From contig SWDT01000686.1 of the NCBI GenBank assembly GCA_009193035.1, positions 1 to 64,000 on the forward strand: 64,000 bases of DNA, given 5' to 3'. Below, in pieces: positions 22,125 to 33,448 of the stretch. Source of the DNA: Halicephalobus mephisto. Taxonomy: Eukaryota; Nematoda; Chromadorea; Rhabditida; Panagrolaimidae. Numbering within the stretch: the first letter of the stretch is position 1; each line of letters begins with the position of its first letter. The notes under the pieces are model-generated. The model saw only the letters and a list, made by a program, of their open reading frames with translations. It searched no databases and was not told the DNA's origin. The position numbers and the translations under genes are program-made.

Positions 22125-22741
22125 TTTTTTTGGTGAATTTTTAAAATTCTTTTTACTGTATTTATGTTATGATTGTTCTTTAGCGATATTTGATTCCTTA
22201 GAATTTTCGTTTTTTTAAATTTAAAATTTTTTTGATTTCTAAATTAATCTAAAATTTCAATCAAAACTAATCTAAAAATTATAAAAATATACTGTACAAT
22301 ACGTAATCCCCTGTGGGCATTTATCCCTTTTCGATTCAAGCTAATTTTGAATTTTTTTTTCGGTCATGATTGTTATTTTAAATAATTTTAAAAATCAACA
22401 GGCCTAAAAATAAAAAATTCCAAAATCAATACGAATCAGACTAAATGTCACAAAGTACATTTTTTAGGCCAATCTTTGGTCATAATTGTTTTAGACAATT
22501 TCAAAAGTCAAAAAAATATAAAAAATAAAAATTCGGGGATCAAATATCTCAAAAGAACAAATATCACATAGCCGTTTACTGTATTCTAAATTAGAAACTA
22601 TTCGTTTCTACAGTATCCACGTGCCAGATTGCCAAAATGGGTCTGAGTTAAATTTTATATTGCATTATTTTAAATTTTTTCATTAAAGTACTTTAAACTT
22701 GATAAAAATCATGTTTTTTGATCAATGATGATAATTCTGAT
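22125..22741. other. Convergent intergenic region
   Basis: AT-rich 3' flanks of two convergent genes. TACTGTA / TACAGTA motifs occur several times. No gene seen. Confidence 0.5.
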
Positions 22742-23149
22742 TTATCCGTTTTTTGTGGCCAGTTTCATAAGGTCGATCAAAGTTTGAAAAAACTTTTCCC
22801 CGTCGATTGGGTGATTTTGAAGGATGTCGACGTGACAACGGAAATAAAAACCAATCGGGAATTGATTATTTTTTAAACAAAAGGCATTGTCGGAATACAG
22901 GACGGAAGTACTCAGTTGCTCTAGGATAGTCACACCCTGAGAATCAAAATTCAACTACATCATCAAATTAAAAAACGATATTTTCAAATCACAAGATTCT
23001 AGAAATTAAAAAATATTTCCAATGTTTATGAAAAAAGAAGTAACCGGTAATATCGGGGGAATTGAAAGGAACATCGTGTCATTCGTTTTATCTGTCGCTG
23101 AAATTTCCTCTGATGCACTTGAAATTTCTTCATCTTCCAAAGCAGACAT
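22742..23149 (-). CDS. Unrecognised 99-residue protein, two exons
   Basis: Exon 1 at 23149-23045 encodes a Ser/Glu-rich start (MSALEDEEISSASEE); GTTACT is the donor. Exon 2 at 22936-22742 follows GATTCTCAG and encodes GVTILEQLSTSVLY through DLMKLATKNG to a stop. Both parts are in phase 0 and the intron is 108 nt. There is no signal peptide or membrane segment. Exon 2 looks like a short helical domain with FYFRCHVDI and GEKFFQTLIDLMK. It may be a small subunit of a cytosolic complex, but I do not recognise the family. The base composition is clearly less AT-rich than the flanks, which supports coding. Confidence 0.6.
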
Positions 23150-24900
23150 GATTAGATTCTTTTGATCGCGTTCGATCACAAAAGCGGCAAATGAAAGCGA
23201 ATTTTTCGAGTATTGTTAGTCTGCTAGACAACTTGGCTTTTCGTCTCGATAAGAAAGCAGATATCAAAACAGTTGACGTAATTACTTTCGAGAACAAAGG
23301 TTGTGGCTGTTTTCAACGATACAGAATAAATTTAAAAAAATAAATAGGAAGTGTACAAACCACAAAAATTTGAAAATTAAATAACTATCCTAAATTAAAA
23401 TCCCCGAAAATCTTAAAATAATCCTATTATAAAAATAAAAGAAAGTAAACATTGATTTTTTTATTTTCAGTATATCGTAACAGTGCACAAAATGAAAACA
23501 TTTAAAAAACCTAAATATTTATCCTAAAAATTAAAACCTTCCGGAAATTTAAAAATTAATGATATTATAAAAAATAAATAATATCACAGAATGTTAGAAA
23601 ATGAAAAATTCAAAAAATCAGGAAGTAGACAAAACACAAATATAAAAAAATTTAAAAATGTTTAAAAAGTTAAAAATTTTTCAAAAGTTAAAAAAATATA
23701 ATATTAATATTATGGAAATAAATAATATCACGAAATATTGGAAAATAAAAAACTAGGAAATAAACAAAAAAAATATAAAAAAATTTAAAAAATATAATAT
23801 TGTTATTATGAAAATAAAAAATAAATAATATCACAAGATAATCTCGACGCGAATTTTTAGGATTTTTAAAAGTTCTAAATTTTAGGTAAAAAAGAAAAAG
23901 AAAGAAGAACCGCGAGTCGATTTTGGCACATTTGCCAGATTTGCCAGATTTTCCATTTTTTTCTTTTTTTGGTCTCTCGCACTTTGCGCGGGAATTCAAA
24001 AATTTCAAAAAAAAAATTTATTATAAAAATCTAAAATAAACATTTTTTGAAATGGGTTTAATGTGGATTTATAAAAAGCTTCTTAGAAATTTAAGCGGCC
24101 TACGTGTCAGTTTTTGTTTTACGTGACAGCTGTTCCATGACCTTAGGTAACTTCGAAGTTGATCTTTTTAGAACTATAGTCTTCTTAGATGGGTCTGGGA
24201 AATTCAGAATTAGAGTACATGGGGTATCTAATTGTGCATCCACTTCCTGAGGTTAATTTTGATATATGAAATTACTACTGAACATCCTAAAATTAAAATT
24301 TTGTGGAAGGTATTTCGTAATTAATCTTTTTGAGTATATTCTTCTTAAATAAATCTAAAACCTTCTGGATCGGAGTATATAGAGTATATAATTGTCTATC
24401 CATCTTTTAGGGTTAATTTCCATATATGAAATTACCAATAAACATCCTAAAAGTGACTTCAAAAAACATTTTTTTTCAAAAAGATTTGGAATTTTCTAAA
24501 CTATAATATATTTGACCTAAAGTCCTCTATTTACCCTCTAAGGTCAATTTTCATATATCAAATCATTAATAAACTTCCTAGAAATCATGATTACCATTCC
24601 AGTGTTTCATTGAAACAACTTTTTTTATAAAAAAATTAAACTGCAAAAATTTAAAAAATAACTACGGAAAAAAAAGATAAATTTTTAACGAAGTAGTCCC
24701 GACACGAAAATTCTAATAAATTTTATGAAATTATAAGTTTAAAAAAATTTAATTTTTTAAAGTCAAAATTTTCTAAAAAATCACTTTTTTAAAAAAAAGA
24801 AGAAATACCTTTTTTTTGTCTTTTTATACTGCAGTCAAAGTCTTTGGAAATTTCCATTTTTTTGTCATTAATTTATTTTTAAAATTTTGTCAACGACATT
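23150..24900. other. AT-rich spacer with dispersed repeat copies
   Basis: 23150-23290 is complex and may be the 5' flank of the minus-strand gene. 23340-23870 is a degenerate A-rich array with ATAATATCACRAAAT marks (about 23580, 23730, 23825). 23880-24010 holds one copy of the CGCGAGTC...TTTGCCAGATT...GCGCGGGAATTC repeat. 24140-24600 holds copies of the TGGATCGGAGTATAT...CATATATGAAAT element. No gene seen. Confidence 0.55.
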
Positions 24901-24904
24901 TGAA

Positions 24905-25345
24905 AACTTTTCCGGGTTCATGTGTACTTTCGTTTTTCGATTATTTTTGACATTTTTGATTATTTTTGACATTTTTGATTATTTTTGATTATATTTAGTG
25001 TTTTTAGTATTTTTGGTATTTTTGATATTTCTTATTTCTCATATTTTTAATCTTCGATTATTTCTTATATTTTTTATTTTTTATATTTTAAATTTTTGAT
25101 ATTTCTTATATTTTTTATTTTTGATTATTTTTGATATTTTTGATATTTCTTATATTTTTTATTTTTGATATTTTTGATTATTTTTAGTATTTTTTGGTAT
25201 TTTTGGTATTTCTTGTATTTCCTATTTCTTATATTTTTAATTTTCGATTATTTCTTATTTCTTATATTTTTAATTTTTGATTATTTTCGATTATTTCTTA
25301 TTTCTTATATTTTTAATTTTCGATTATTTTTGATATTTTTGGTGG
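24905..25345. repeat. Low-complexity array (TTTTTGATATTTTT type)
   Basis: About 440 bp of TTTTGATTATTTTTGACATT-like repeats, drifting to TTTCTTATATTTTTAATTTT. It ends abruptly at the complex promoter region at about 25345. Confidence 0.85.
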
Positions 25346-25507
25346 GAAACGACCACGCCCAGAGGAAGCAAAAGACCGCCTTCCGGGCCGTCCAACTGAG
25401 GTGTGATTTCAGCCAGATAAACCCCGCCTTTTAGACCTATAAAAACGAGATCGAAGTTTATTTCATCAACACTTGATTTTTCAAGTTAATCTTGGTTAAT
25501 CCTAAAA
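25346..25507 (+). promoter_or_regulatory. Probable promoter of the phospho-lyase gene
   Basis: Abrupt change from A/T repeat to GC-rich DNA (GACCACGCCCAGAGG; CCTTCCGGGCCG). A GATA-type site CAGATAAA lies near 25414 and a TATA box CTATAAAAACG near 25438, about 70 bases before the ATG. GATA sites are typical of intestinal genes in C. elegans (family knowledge); activity here is inferred. Confidence 0.5.
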
Positions 25508-28500
25508 ATGGATTTTTTTGTCCAAGCCTGTGGGTACTTCACCCACGAAAACAAGGCCCAAGTCCCGACTTTCGAGTTCCCGATGTCCGGCTTGAACAAA
25601 GCCGACTTGTTGAAGAAAAGAAATAACACCATAGGGTAGGTTACTGTGATTTTAATTCTAGAACCAATCCATCCCCTGAGGCATTCGGTCCCTAATTTTG
25701 TGAAAAAAGTTAAATTTTAAAATTTCTAAAGTTTCTAAAATGGTAATCATAAAAAATTGATCCTAAAAAAACAAAAAAACCGAAACAGTTATTACGAAAA
25801 ACCTAAATTCCCTGAGGGGATGGAATAATTAACAACTTTTTTTAAATTTTTTAAATTTCTAAATTTTCTAAAATAATAATCATAAATAATTGATTTAAAA
25901 AATTCCGAAATTATCAAAAATTCTAAGAGACTAAATGCCCTGAGGGAATGGAATAATTAATAATTTTTTAAATTTCTAAACTTTCTAAAATGGTAATCAT
26001 AAAAAATTGATCTTAAAAAAACCAAAAAACTGAAAAATTTATTACAAAAAACCTAAATGTCCTGAGGGGATGGAATAATTAATAATTTTTTTTTAATTTT
26101 TTTAATTTCTAAATTTTCTAAAATAATAATCATAAAAAATTGATCTTAAAAAAACTAAAAAACTGAAAAATTTATTACGAAATAAGGGACTAAATGTCCT
26201 CAGGAAACGAATTATTTAAAAAATGTTGGAAAATGAACTTCCAGATCGAAATGTCAGATTTTCTACCAAGAAGATCCGTTTGTCGTTTCTCGAGGATCGA
26301 TGCAGTACCTCTACGACGAAGCCGATCGTAAGTTCATCGACTGTATCAGCAACGTCCAGCATGGTACGCACTGATCTCCTTTTTGAGATCCACATTTCGT
26401 AATTTAGTTGGGCACTGTCATCCAACAGTGGTTCAGTCCATCTGCAAACAAGTCGGGATTTCCACGTGCAATGTCCGATTCGTGAGTTCCATCTTGACGG
26501 AATGCGCTGAGGAAATCCTGAAAACCGTTTCTGGAACCGGTCTCGATACCATTCTCTTCTGCAATTCAGGATCCGAAGCCAACGACCTCGCCCTCCGTCT
26601 GGCCCGGGACTTCACGAAACACAATGACATCATCGTTCTGGATCAGTAAGTTTATTTTTTATTAACAAGCACCGTCTTTGGTGTATTATTTAGGTCCTAG
26701 TGTGATCTCTAGGAAGTTTATTAATAATTTCATATATGAAAATTAACTCTAGAAGATGGATAGAAGATTTTAGGTCAAAATATTATAGTTTAGAAAATTC
26801 CAGATCTGTTTGGAAAAAATGTTTTTGAAGTCACTTTTAGGATGTTTATCAATGATTTGATATATGAAAATTAATTCTAGAGGGTAAATAGAAGGCTTTA
26901 AGTCAAAATATTGTAGTTTAGAAAATTCCAGATCTGTTTGAAAAAAATATTTTTTGAAGTCACTTTTAGGATGTTTATTGGTAATTTCATATATGAAAAT
27001 TAACCCTAAAAGATGGGTAAAGAGCTAGGTACCTTGTATATCATAATTTAGAAGGTTCCAGATTTATCCAAGAAAATCGTAATTCCAGACCATTGATTTC
27101 GAAATATCTTACGTAAAATCGAAATTTTAGGTTATCTTTATCCCCAAAAAGTTTTATAAATTTACATCAGGACCTTTTTTAGAAAGTTGATATATGAATT
27201 CTATAATATATGAGTAATTATGAAGTCGTGTAAGATTACGAAATAACTCCCGCAAAAAATCAAAAATTTCAAGCGACTTTAGTTTCTAGAATCTTAGAAG
27301 TTGCCCTCAGAGTTCATTTATGGATTTTGTAACAATGCGATCATTACTGTGTACTTTTAGTGCTTACCATGGACATCTGACGACCACGATGCAACTTAGT
27401 CCGTACAAATTCGACCATGGATGTACAATTCAGAAGCCGGAATGGGTCCATGTTGTAAGTTTTTTAAATATAAAATTTTAAAATTTTAAAAAAATTATAT
27501 AAAAATCGATTTTTTTATTTTCTAAAATTATAAAAATTTAGTTTTTAAAAATTAAATTTTTTTATTTTTTTTTAATTATAAAAATTTATTTTTTTTTGAA
27601 ATTATTTAAAAATTGATTTTTTTAAACTACTTAAAAATTTTATTTTTTATTTTTTGGAGTTTCTGTTTTAATTTTTTTGAGACTTTTTTTCCGACAACAG
27701 GTGTTCAAGATTTAAAGTAGCAAAAAATAAAAAATTTTCAAAATGCAAAAAAATTGAAAATGGATTTTAGGCCCCGACTCCGGACGTTTACAGAGGAATC
27801 CACAGACTTGCTGATGATGAATTAAACGACGAGAAGTCCCTCCATGAAGCGGGGGGACGGTACGCTGATGACGTTGGGGACTTGATTCAGAAGGCGGAAT
27901 CAGAAGGTCGGAATATTGCTGGATACATTGCGGAAGCTCTTCAAAGTTGTGGAGGTCAGATTCTGCCCCCTAAGGGTTACATGACGAAAGTTGCTAAACA
28001 TGTCAGAAGTCATGGTGGAATCATGATTATCGACGAGGTTCAAACTGGATTCGGAAGAATCGGGAAGAAGTTCTGGGCCCATCAGCTGCACGATGACGGA
28101 TTTGTGCCGGACATCCTCACAATGGGGAAACCGATGGGGAACGGGTTCCCCGTGGCGGCGGTGGTCACGAGGAGGGAAATCGCAGACGCCCTCGGGGGGG
28201 ACGTGGGGTACTTCAACACCTACGGAGGGAACCCTGTGGCTTGTGCCGCTGTCCTCGGAGTCATGAAAGTAATCAAAGAAGAAAATCTCCTAGAACATTC
28301 CAAAAAAATGGGTGTAATTTTCGAACAAGAACTAAAAAAATTAAAAGAAAAACACGAATGTATCGGAGACATCAGAGGAGTCGGGATGTTCTGGGGAATC
28401 GACCTCGTTACGGACAGAAAAACCAGAAATCCCGCGACGAATTTTGCACTTTCTCTGATCATGAAACTCAGGAAAGAACACAACGTCCTTCTGAACGCCG

Positions 28501-28613
28501 ACGGACCCCATTCGAACATCCTCAAGTACAAACCCCCACTTTGCTTCAACGAGTCCGATCTAATTGCCTCTGTCCAGGCCCTCGACCAGGTCCTCACTGA
28601 AATGACTAGGTGA
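25508..28613 (+). CDS. Class-III PLP aminotransferase-fold enzyme, ethanolamine-phosphate phospho-lyase family
   Basis: PLP enzyme of 473 residues in the ETNPPL/PHYKPL (AGXT2-like) family; ETNPPL breaks phosphoethanolamine into acetaldehyde, ammonia and phosphate, PHYKPL acts on phosphohydroxylysine. C. elegans has one such gene. Exons: 25508-25635, 26245-26363, 26408-26645, 27361-27454, 27771-28613, all phase-consistent. Visible landmarks: NVQHVGHCHP, the NSGSEAND phosphate-binding loop, DHAYHGH, IDEVQTGFGRIG with the cofactor Asp (about residue 281), and the Schiff-base lysine in TMGKPMGNGFP (about residue 313). Exon 5 is unusually GC-rich for the window (GGGGGGACGTGGGG near 28195). Likely mitochondrial or cytosolic; no clear targeting peptide. 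Which of the two substrates is used cannot be told from sequence alone. Confidence 0.93.
26690..27060. repeat. Dispersed element copies in intron 3 of the phospho-lyase gene
   Basis: Three consecutive copies of a segment reading about TTAGGATGTTTATTRATRAT, TTCATATATGAAAATTAA, TCTAGA(A/G)GATGGATAGA and GAAAATTCCAGATCTGTTTG are visible. The same element is found at 12590-12730, 24140-24600, 33840-34110, 47500-47560, 50210-50650 and 54470-54560. Confidence 0.75.
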
Positions 28614-28819
28614 ATATATCGAAGAATTTAAATAAATTATTCGTTATCATTGGATTTAATCAAGGAATAATTTAATTCGAAAGTAGACTTGAAACGGAAA
28701 TGTTTATCGATTAATTGGGTTACTGTAGTTGGGAGAAGTTCACAAGTAATTTGCAATCACTTGTAACTCAACGTAATAAACGTGTAAGAATCCTTGAGGG
28801 TGTTCTTCGTATATTGGAT

Positions 28820-29165
28820 TCTGAGGATAATAGAGGATGAAATTGCAATCCAAAGAAGGTTGATCCTAATTGAGCACAATCAACATGTTTATATTTTTTT
28901 AATTCCAAAAGAAAATGACTTGAACATGTTGATTGTACTCAATTAGGATCGATTTTCATCGGATTACAACCCTACCATTGATTAGGTTAAGTTAGAATTC
29001 AATATAAGAATCAACGGTAAAATTTTAATCCAAAGAAGGTTGATCCTAATAAAGTACAATCAACATGTTTATATTTTTTTAATTCCAAGGGAAAATGACT
29101 TGAACATGTTGATTGTACTCAATTAGGATCGATTTTCATCTGATTATAACCTTGCCATCGATTTC
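28820..29165. repeat. Tandemly duplicated hairpin element
   Basis: Two head-to-tail copies (about 28841-28975 and 29024-29150) each contain a long inverted repeat: GGTTGATCCTAAT...CAATCAACATG on the left and CATGTTGATTGTACTCAATT followed by AGGATCGA on the right. The arms are about 30 bp with a 35-bp T-rich centre. Copies are about 95% identical. Likely a MITE or fold-back element duplicated in place. Confidence 0.8.
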
Positions 29166-29329
29166 GCTCAAGTACAAGCTATTGAAAATTATCTGTGTTG
29201 GATATTACTGAAGTTATTATTACTATCAAAATTTTCGACTTTGAGCTAGTTTAAATTCGAAGCTTAGAAAGTTTGATTTCGAACTATTGCATTCAAAATA
29301 TGAATTTTATTTTGATTCTGACCTATATA

Positions 29330-29660
29330 TAAGTTCTGCATGCAATCTACAGATTTGATTTTGATTATGATGTTGACTTATCTGCTAGCATGTTGCATGC
29401 AATATACAGATTTGGTTTTGATTATGATGTAGATTTCTCTGCCAGCATGTTGCGTGCAACCTGCATATTTAATTTTGATTATGATGTTGACTTCTTTGCC
29501 AGAATGTTGCGTGCAACCTGCAGATTTGATTTTGATTATGATGTTGATTTCTCTGCCAGAATGTTGCGTGCAATCTACATATTTAATTTTGACTTCAATA
29601 CCGACTTCTCTGCCAGCATGTTGCGTGCAACCTGCAGATCTGACTTTGACGTCGATCTCT
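29330..29660. repeat. Minisatellite, 57-63-bp unit (GCAACATT family)
   Basis: Five units of TTTGATTTTGATTATGATGT, TGACTT, CTCTGCCAG, AATGTTGCGTGCAACCTGCA. One frame is open and reads as MLRATCRFDF-like repeats, but the same motif is found in introns and on the other strand elsewhere, so I treat it as satellite DNA and not as a gene. Confidence 0.8.
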
Positions 29661-30084
29661 TTACGGACCTCAGTGGTAATCTAAAAAGAAAAATTCCAAA
29701 ATTAACACCAATCAAGGGAACACTTGTCTCAGGAAAGAAACTCTCGTGTAAGTATTTCCATTTTTTATTGGATTAAAAAATTTAAATTTTTTATAAATCA
29801 TCCAAATTTCGTAATTTTCTAAAAATTAAAAAAAATTAATTTCAATAATAGCGAAAATTTGAAACTTAATAATTTTCCACATTTCGATTGAAATCTATAA
29901 TGAAAAAAATTAAGAATTTTGTCCTATTTTAGAAATAAAAAAAAAGGTTAATGATTTTTATAAAATTAAATTTGTTTTTTCATCCTTTTGTTTGTCTGGC
30001 GAAACGAGAACAACGCCAAAGCTCTTCAAACTTTTCAGTGCTTTTTCCGAACGACCGCGTGCTTTCTGATGTCTGCTGTGCACG
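29661..30084. other. Spacer with small complex islands
   Basis: 29665-29750 reads openly in line with the preceding repeat frame and ends at a donor-like CTCTCGT|GTAAGT; it could be a lone exon, but no partner exon was found. 29990-30090 is another GC-richer island (CGAACGACCGCGTGC) without an open frame. Confidence 0.35.
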
Positions 30085-30700
30085 AGTTTTTATATCATTC
30101 CTTTACTAAGTCGGAAAGTTTTGCAATATCTTTATAGATTTCCTAATTTCTTAAATATTTCATTAAAAAAAATAATTTTTTTATAGATTTTTTAAATTTT
30201 TTACTTTATTAGAAATTTTTTATTTTTATTTACTATGAAATTTTATATCATTCCTTTACTAAGTCGGAAAGTTTTGCAATATTTTTATAGATTTCCTAAT
30301 TTCTTAAATATTTCATTAAAAAAGTAATTTTTTTATAGATTTTTTAAATTTTTTACTTTATTAGAAATTTTTTATTTTTATTTACTATGAAATTTTATAT
30401 CATTCCTTTACTAAGTCGGAAATTTTTGCAATATCTTTATAGATTTCCTAATTTCTTAAATATTTTATTAAAAAAAATAATTTTTTTATAGATTTTTTTA
30501 ATATTTTACTTTATTAAGAATTTTTTATTTTTATTTACTATGAAATTTTATATTATTCCTTTACTAAGTCGGAAAGTTTTGCAATATTTTTATAGATTTC
30601 CTAATTTTTCAATATTTTATTAAAAAAATAATTTTTTAAATAGAATTTTTAATATTTTACTTCAAATTTTTTTATTTTCGTAAGCTTCCTAATTTTAAAT
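30085..30700. repeat. Tandem repeat, about 152-bp unit, four copies
   Basis: Units start with TTTTATATCATTCCTTTACT followed by AAGTCGGAAA near 30090, 30241, 30394 and 30546, each continuing with CAATATCTTTATAGATTTCC. Decayed versions continue to about 31080 (TTATATCATTCCTTTACTTA near 30800). Confidence 0.9.
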
Positions 30701-31080
30701 ATACTTTTCCAAGCGAAATCCTTTTTTATGGATTTTTTAGTATTTTACTTTGTTAAAATTTCTTGTAATATCTTTATAGAATTTTTCCCACGCGGTTTTA
30801 TATCATTCCTTTACTTATTCAAAAATTTTCCCATATATTTATAGATTTCATAATTTTATTTTTATTTTATTTAAAATTTGGATTTTTCGTATTTTTATTT
30901 ATCGAAAATTAAAAGAAATACTTTATAAATTTATTTGTAAAGTTTTAATTTTAAAAAAAATAAATTATAAACTTTTTTATTTTTTAATTTTTTGAAATAT
31001 CTTTATAGATTTGTTTTTAATTTTTTAAAGTAAATTTTCTTTTTTATGTTATTTCATTACTTATTCAGAAATCCTTTGGA

Positions 31081-32160
31081 ATCCCTTCCATTTTTAAAAT
31101 TTTTTTATTTTTAAAGGTTTTTTATTTTTTAAAATTTTAAAATTTTTTATTTTTTAAATTTTAAAATTTTTTTATTTTTTTAAATTTAAAATTTTGTTTT
31201 TTAAATTTTTTTATTTTTGAAGGTTTTAGGTGGTTAATCTTATCAATGATATTTTTTAAGACATCTATTTATCATGAATGTTGGGTCTTCGTTGAAATAG
31301 AGAATTGTCGAAATGGATCTTGTTAAAATTTCTCGACGGCCCATTGAATTCCCTCCTTGGTCTCTTGCTTTAACTGAATCAATATCTGGTTCTCTTTTAA
31401 ATTTTCGTTATTTTATAAAATTTAAATTTAATGATAATTTTGACGTCAGTAAATTTTAATTTTTGACCTTTGTATATTTAAGTCAAATTTTTTGTTTTTT
31501 TAGTCATTTAAGTCTGAAATTACTGTAATTGTATTTAATTATTAAATGTTGGCCTACAATCACTGGATGACATTTCCGAGATTTGACAGGTTAAAGTTGT
31601 TTTATTTTTAGTTTTTTTTGGAAAAAACAATTTTTGAAATTTTTGTGGAAAATAATTTTTCGATTTTTTAAGAATTTTTTATTTAAAAATAATTTTCAAT
31701 TTTTTAAGAATTTTTATTTAAAAATAATTTTTAAATTTTTAGAATTTTTTTATTTAAAAATAATTTTTGAATTTTTTTTAAAATAATTTTTTTAATTTTT
31801 TAAGAATTTTTATTTAAAAGTAATTTTTAAATTTTTAGAATTTTTTATTTAAAAATAATTTTTAAATTTTTAGAATTTTTTTATTTAAAAATAACTTTTT
31901 AAATTTTTTAAGAATTTTTTTCATTCATTTTGTGTCCGAAAATGACAGAAAAAATTTTGATGTTTTTGCTCCAGATTTCAGAAAACATGAGTTTTTAGTT
32001 TGACAATTATTATTTGTCATTCTAGATGCCAGAGGCAATTCTGTATCTCATTTTTCTTCCGGTTGTTTAAAGCCAAAAAATAAAAGCTTGGTTTGGGGAA
32101 TATTTTTTGAATATAATAAAATTTTTAAAATCATTTCGAAATTGTTCGAAGAATTTTTGG
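31081..32160. other. AT-rich spacer with one short open frame and simple repeats
   Basis: An ATG at 31310 opens 48 codons (MDLVKISRRPIEFPPWSLAL...) in a less AT-rich patch; it may be a coding remnant, unsupported by neighbours. 31620-31930 is an array of TTTTTATTTAAAAATAATTT. No gene supported. Confidence 0.4.
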
Positions 32161-32520
32161 ATTTTTCCGTTTGAGACTGAAAATTGTGAAATTTGTAATT
32201 TTAGAAATACTTAATAATTATATTATTTAAAAAATTAAAAATGAATTTTTTCTACTAAATGGTCTTGAGAAGAAATTTCGAAGTTTTCCATTTGAGACCG
32301 AAAATTGTGAAATTTGTAATTTTAGAAATACTTAATAATTATATTATTTAAAAAATTAAAAATGAATTTTTTCTACGAAATGGTCTTGAGGAGAAATTTA
32401 GAAGTTTTCCATTCGAGACCTAAAATTGTTAAATTTTAGATTTATATTATTTAAAAAATTAAAAATAAATTTTTTCTATTAAATGGTCTTGAGGAGAAAT
32501 TTAGAACTTTTTTAGGAAAT
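32160..32520. repeat. Tandem repeat, about 118-bp unit, three copies
   Basis: Units contain CTAAATGGTCTTGAGAAGAA, AGTTTTCCATTTGAGACCGA and GAAATTTGTAATTTTAGAAA. Two full copies and one shortened copy lie at about 32160-32275, 32276-32395 and 32396-32520. Confidence 0.85.
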
Positions 32521-32789
32521 AAATTTGTCATTATTTCCATTTTTCTGAAGCTTATCTGGTCTGGGAAACTATCAGACTTGAACTAGAGTGGTTTTTTTTT
32601 TGAAAGTAAACTTAAAATTTCGCAGTTCCGTTTTTTTCAAATCTCGTTTTTTCGGAAAACATTATTCTAAAATCACGCGCGATTTTTTTTAAATTTTTGT
32701 TCTATGCCACCTGTTTTACGACAGATAGTGGTGAATCATAGTCTTGAATTTTCGGATTTATTGATTTCGCAAGTCTCATCTTTACCGGT

Positions 32790-32975
32790 TGCACGACAGT
32801 TATTCCCCAGCGACATTTGTTCCCTCTATTTCGCAAGATTTATTTCTTTTTTATAATAATTTTTTTTAATAATTTAGTTAAATAAAGAAAAATTAATTTA
32901 AAAAGAATTTTAAAATCAGTGCAGATTGAAAAGGAAAAAAATAAGGAGCAAATGTCGCTGGGGAGGAAGCGCCGT
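32790..32975. mobile_element. MITE-like element, copy A
   Basis: About 185 bp with terminal inverted repeats: CACGACAGTTATTCCCCAGC followed by GACATTTG on the left, and CAAATGTCGCTGGGGAGGAA followed by GCGCCGTAC on the right (its complement reads GTACGGCGC...CCCCAGCGACATTTG). The AT-rich middle contains CTATTTCGCAAGATTT and CAGTGCAGATTGAAAAG. No coding capacity. Confidence 0.75.
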
Positions 32976-32999
32976 ACTGGCCACTGAATAACTCCCAAC

Positions 33000-33185
33000 T
33001 CAGCCGTACGACATTCATTCTCCTCTATTTCGCAAGATTTCTTTTTTATATTAATTTTTTTATAATTAAATTAATATCTCAGTTAAGTAAGAAAAATTAA
33101 TTTAAAAAGAATTTTAAAATCAGTGCAGATTGAAAAGAAGAAAAGTAGGGAGCAAATGTCGCTGGGGAGGAAGTGTTGTACGATA
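33000..33185. mobile_element. MITE-like element, copy B
   Basis: Same structure and interior as copy A: GTACGACATTCATTCTCCTC at the left, CTATTTCGCAAGATTT inside, and GGAGCAAATGTCGCTGGGGA followed by GGAAGTGTTGTAC at the right. The left inverted repeat is more diverged than in copy A. Confidence 0.7.
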
Positions 33186-33448
33186 GTCCTTGCCACCTAT
33201 TTTGCGACAGATAGTGGTGAATCATAGTCTTGAATTTTCGGATTTATTGATTTTGTAAGTCTCATCTTTACTAAATATTTATTTTTGAAATTTTATTTTT
33301 TAAAAATCATATTTTTTGATTTTGAAAATATTTTTTTTTTATTTTTTATATATGGATTTTAAGATTTTTTGGAATTTTATTTTTTATATTGATTTATATA
33401 TGGATTTTTAGAGAAGGAGAAACTTGGCCCAGTCGGAGAATCAGGGCG

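Larger units (their letters stand above)
32705..33275. repeat. Direct duplication flanking two MITE copies
   Basis: The 80-bp block starting TGCCACCTGTTTTACGACAG and running through GATAGTGGTGAATCATAGTC to AAGTCTCATCTTTAC occurs at 32705-32785 and again at 33191-33271. The MITE copies listed separately lie between, so the whole interval looks like one segmental or nested insertion event. Confidence 0.8.

Noticed and set aside
29390..29776. 128-codon open frame with MLRATC repeats
   Set aside because: It coincides with a minisatellite whose relatives lie in introns and in reverse orientation elsewhere; the frame is open because the unit length is mostly a multiple of three.
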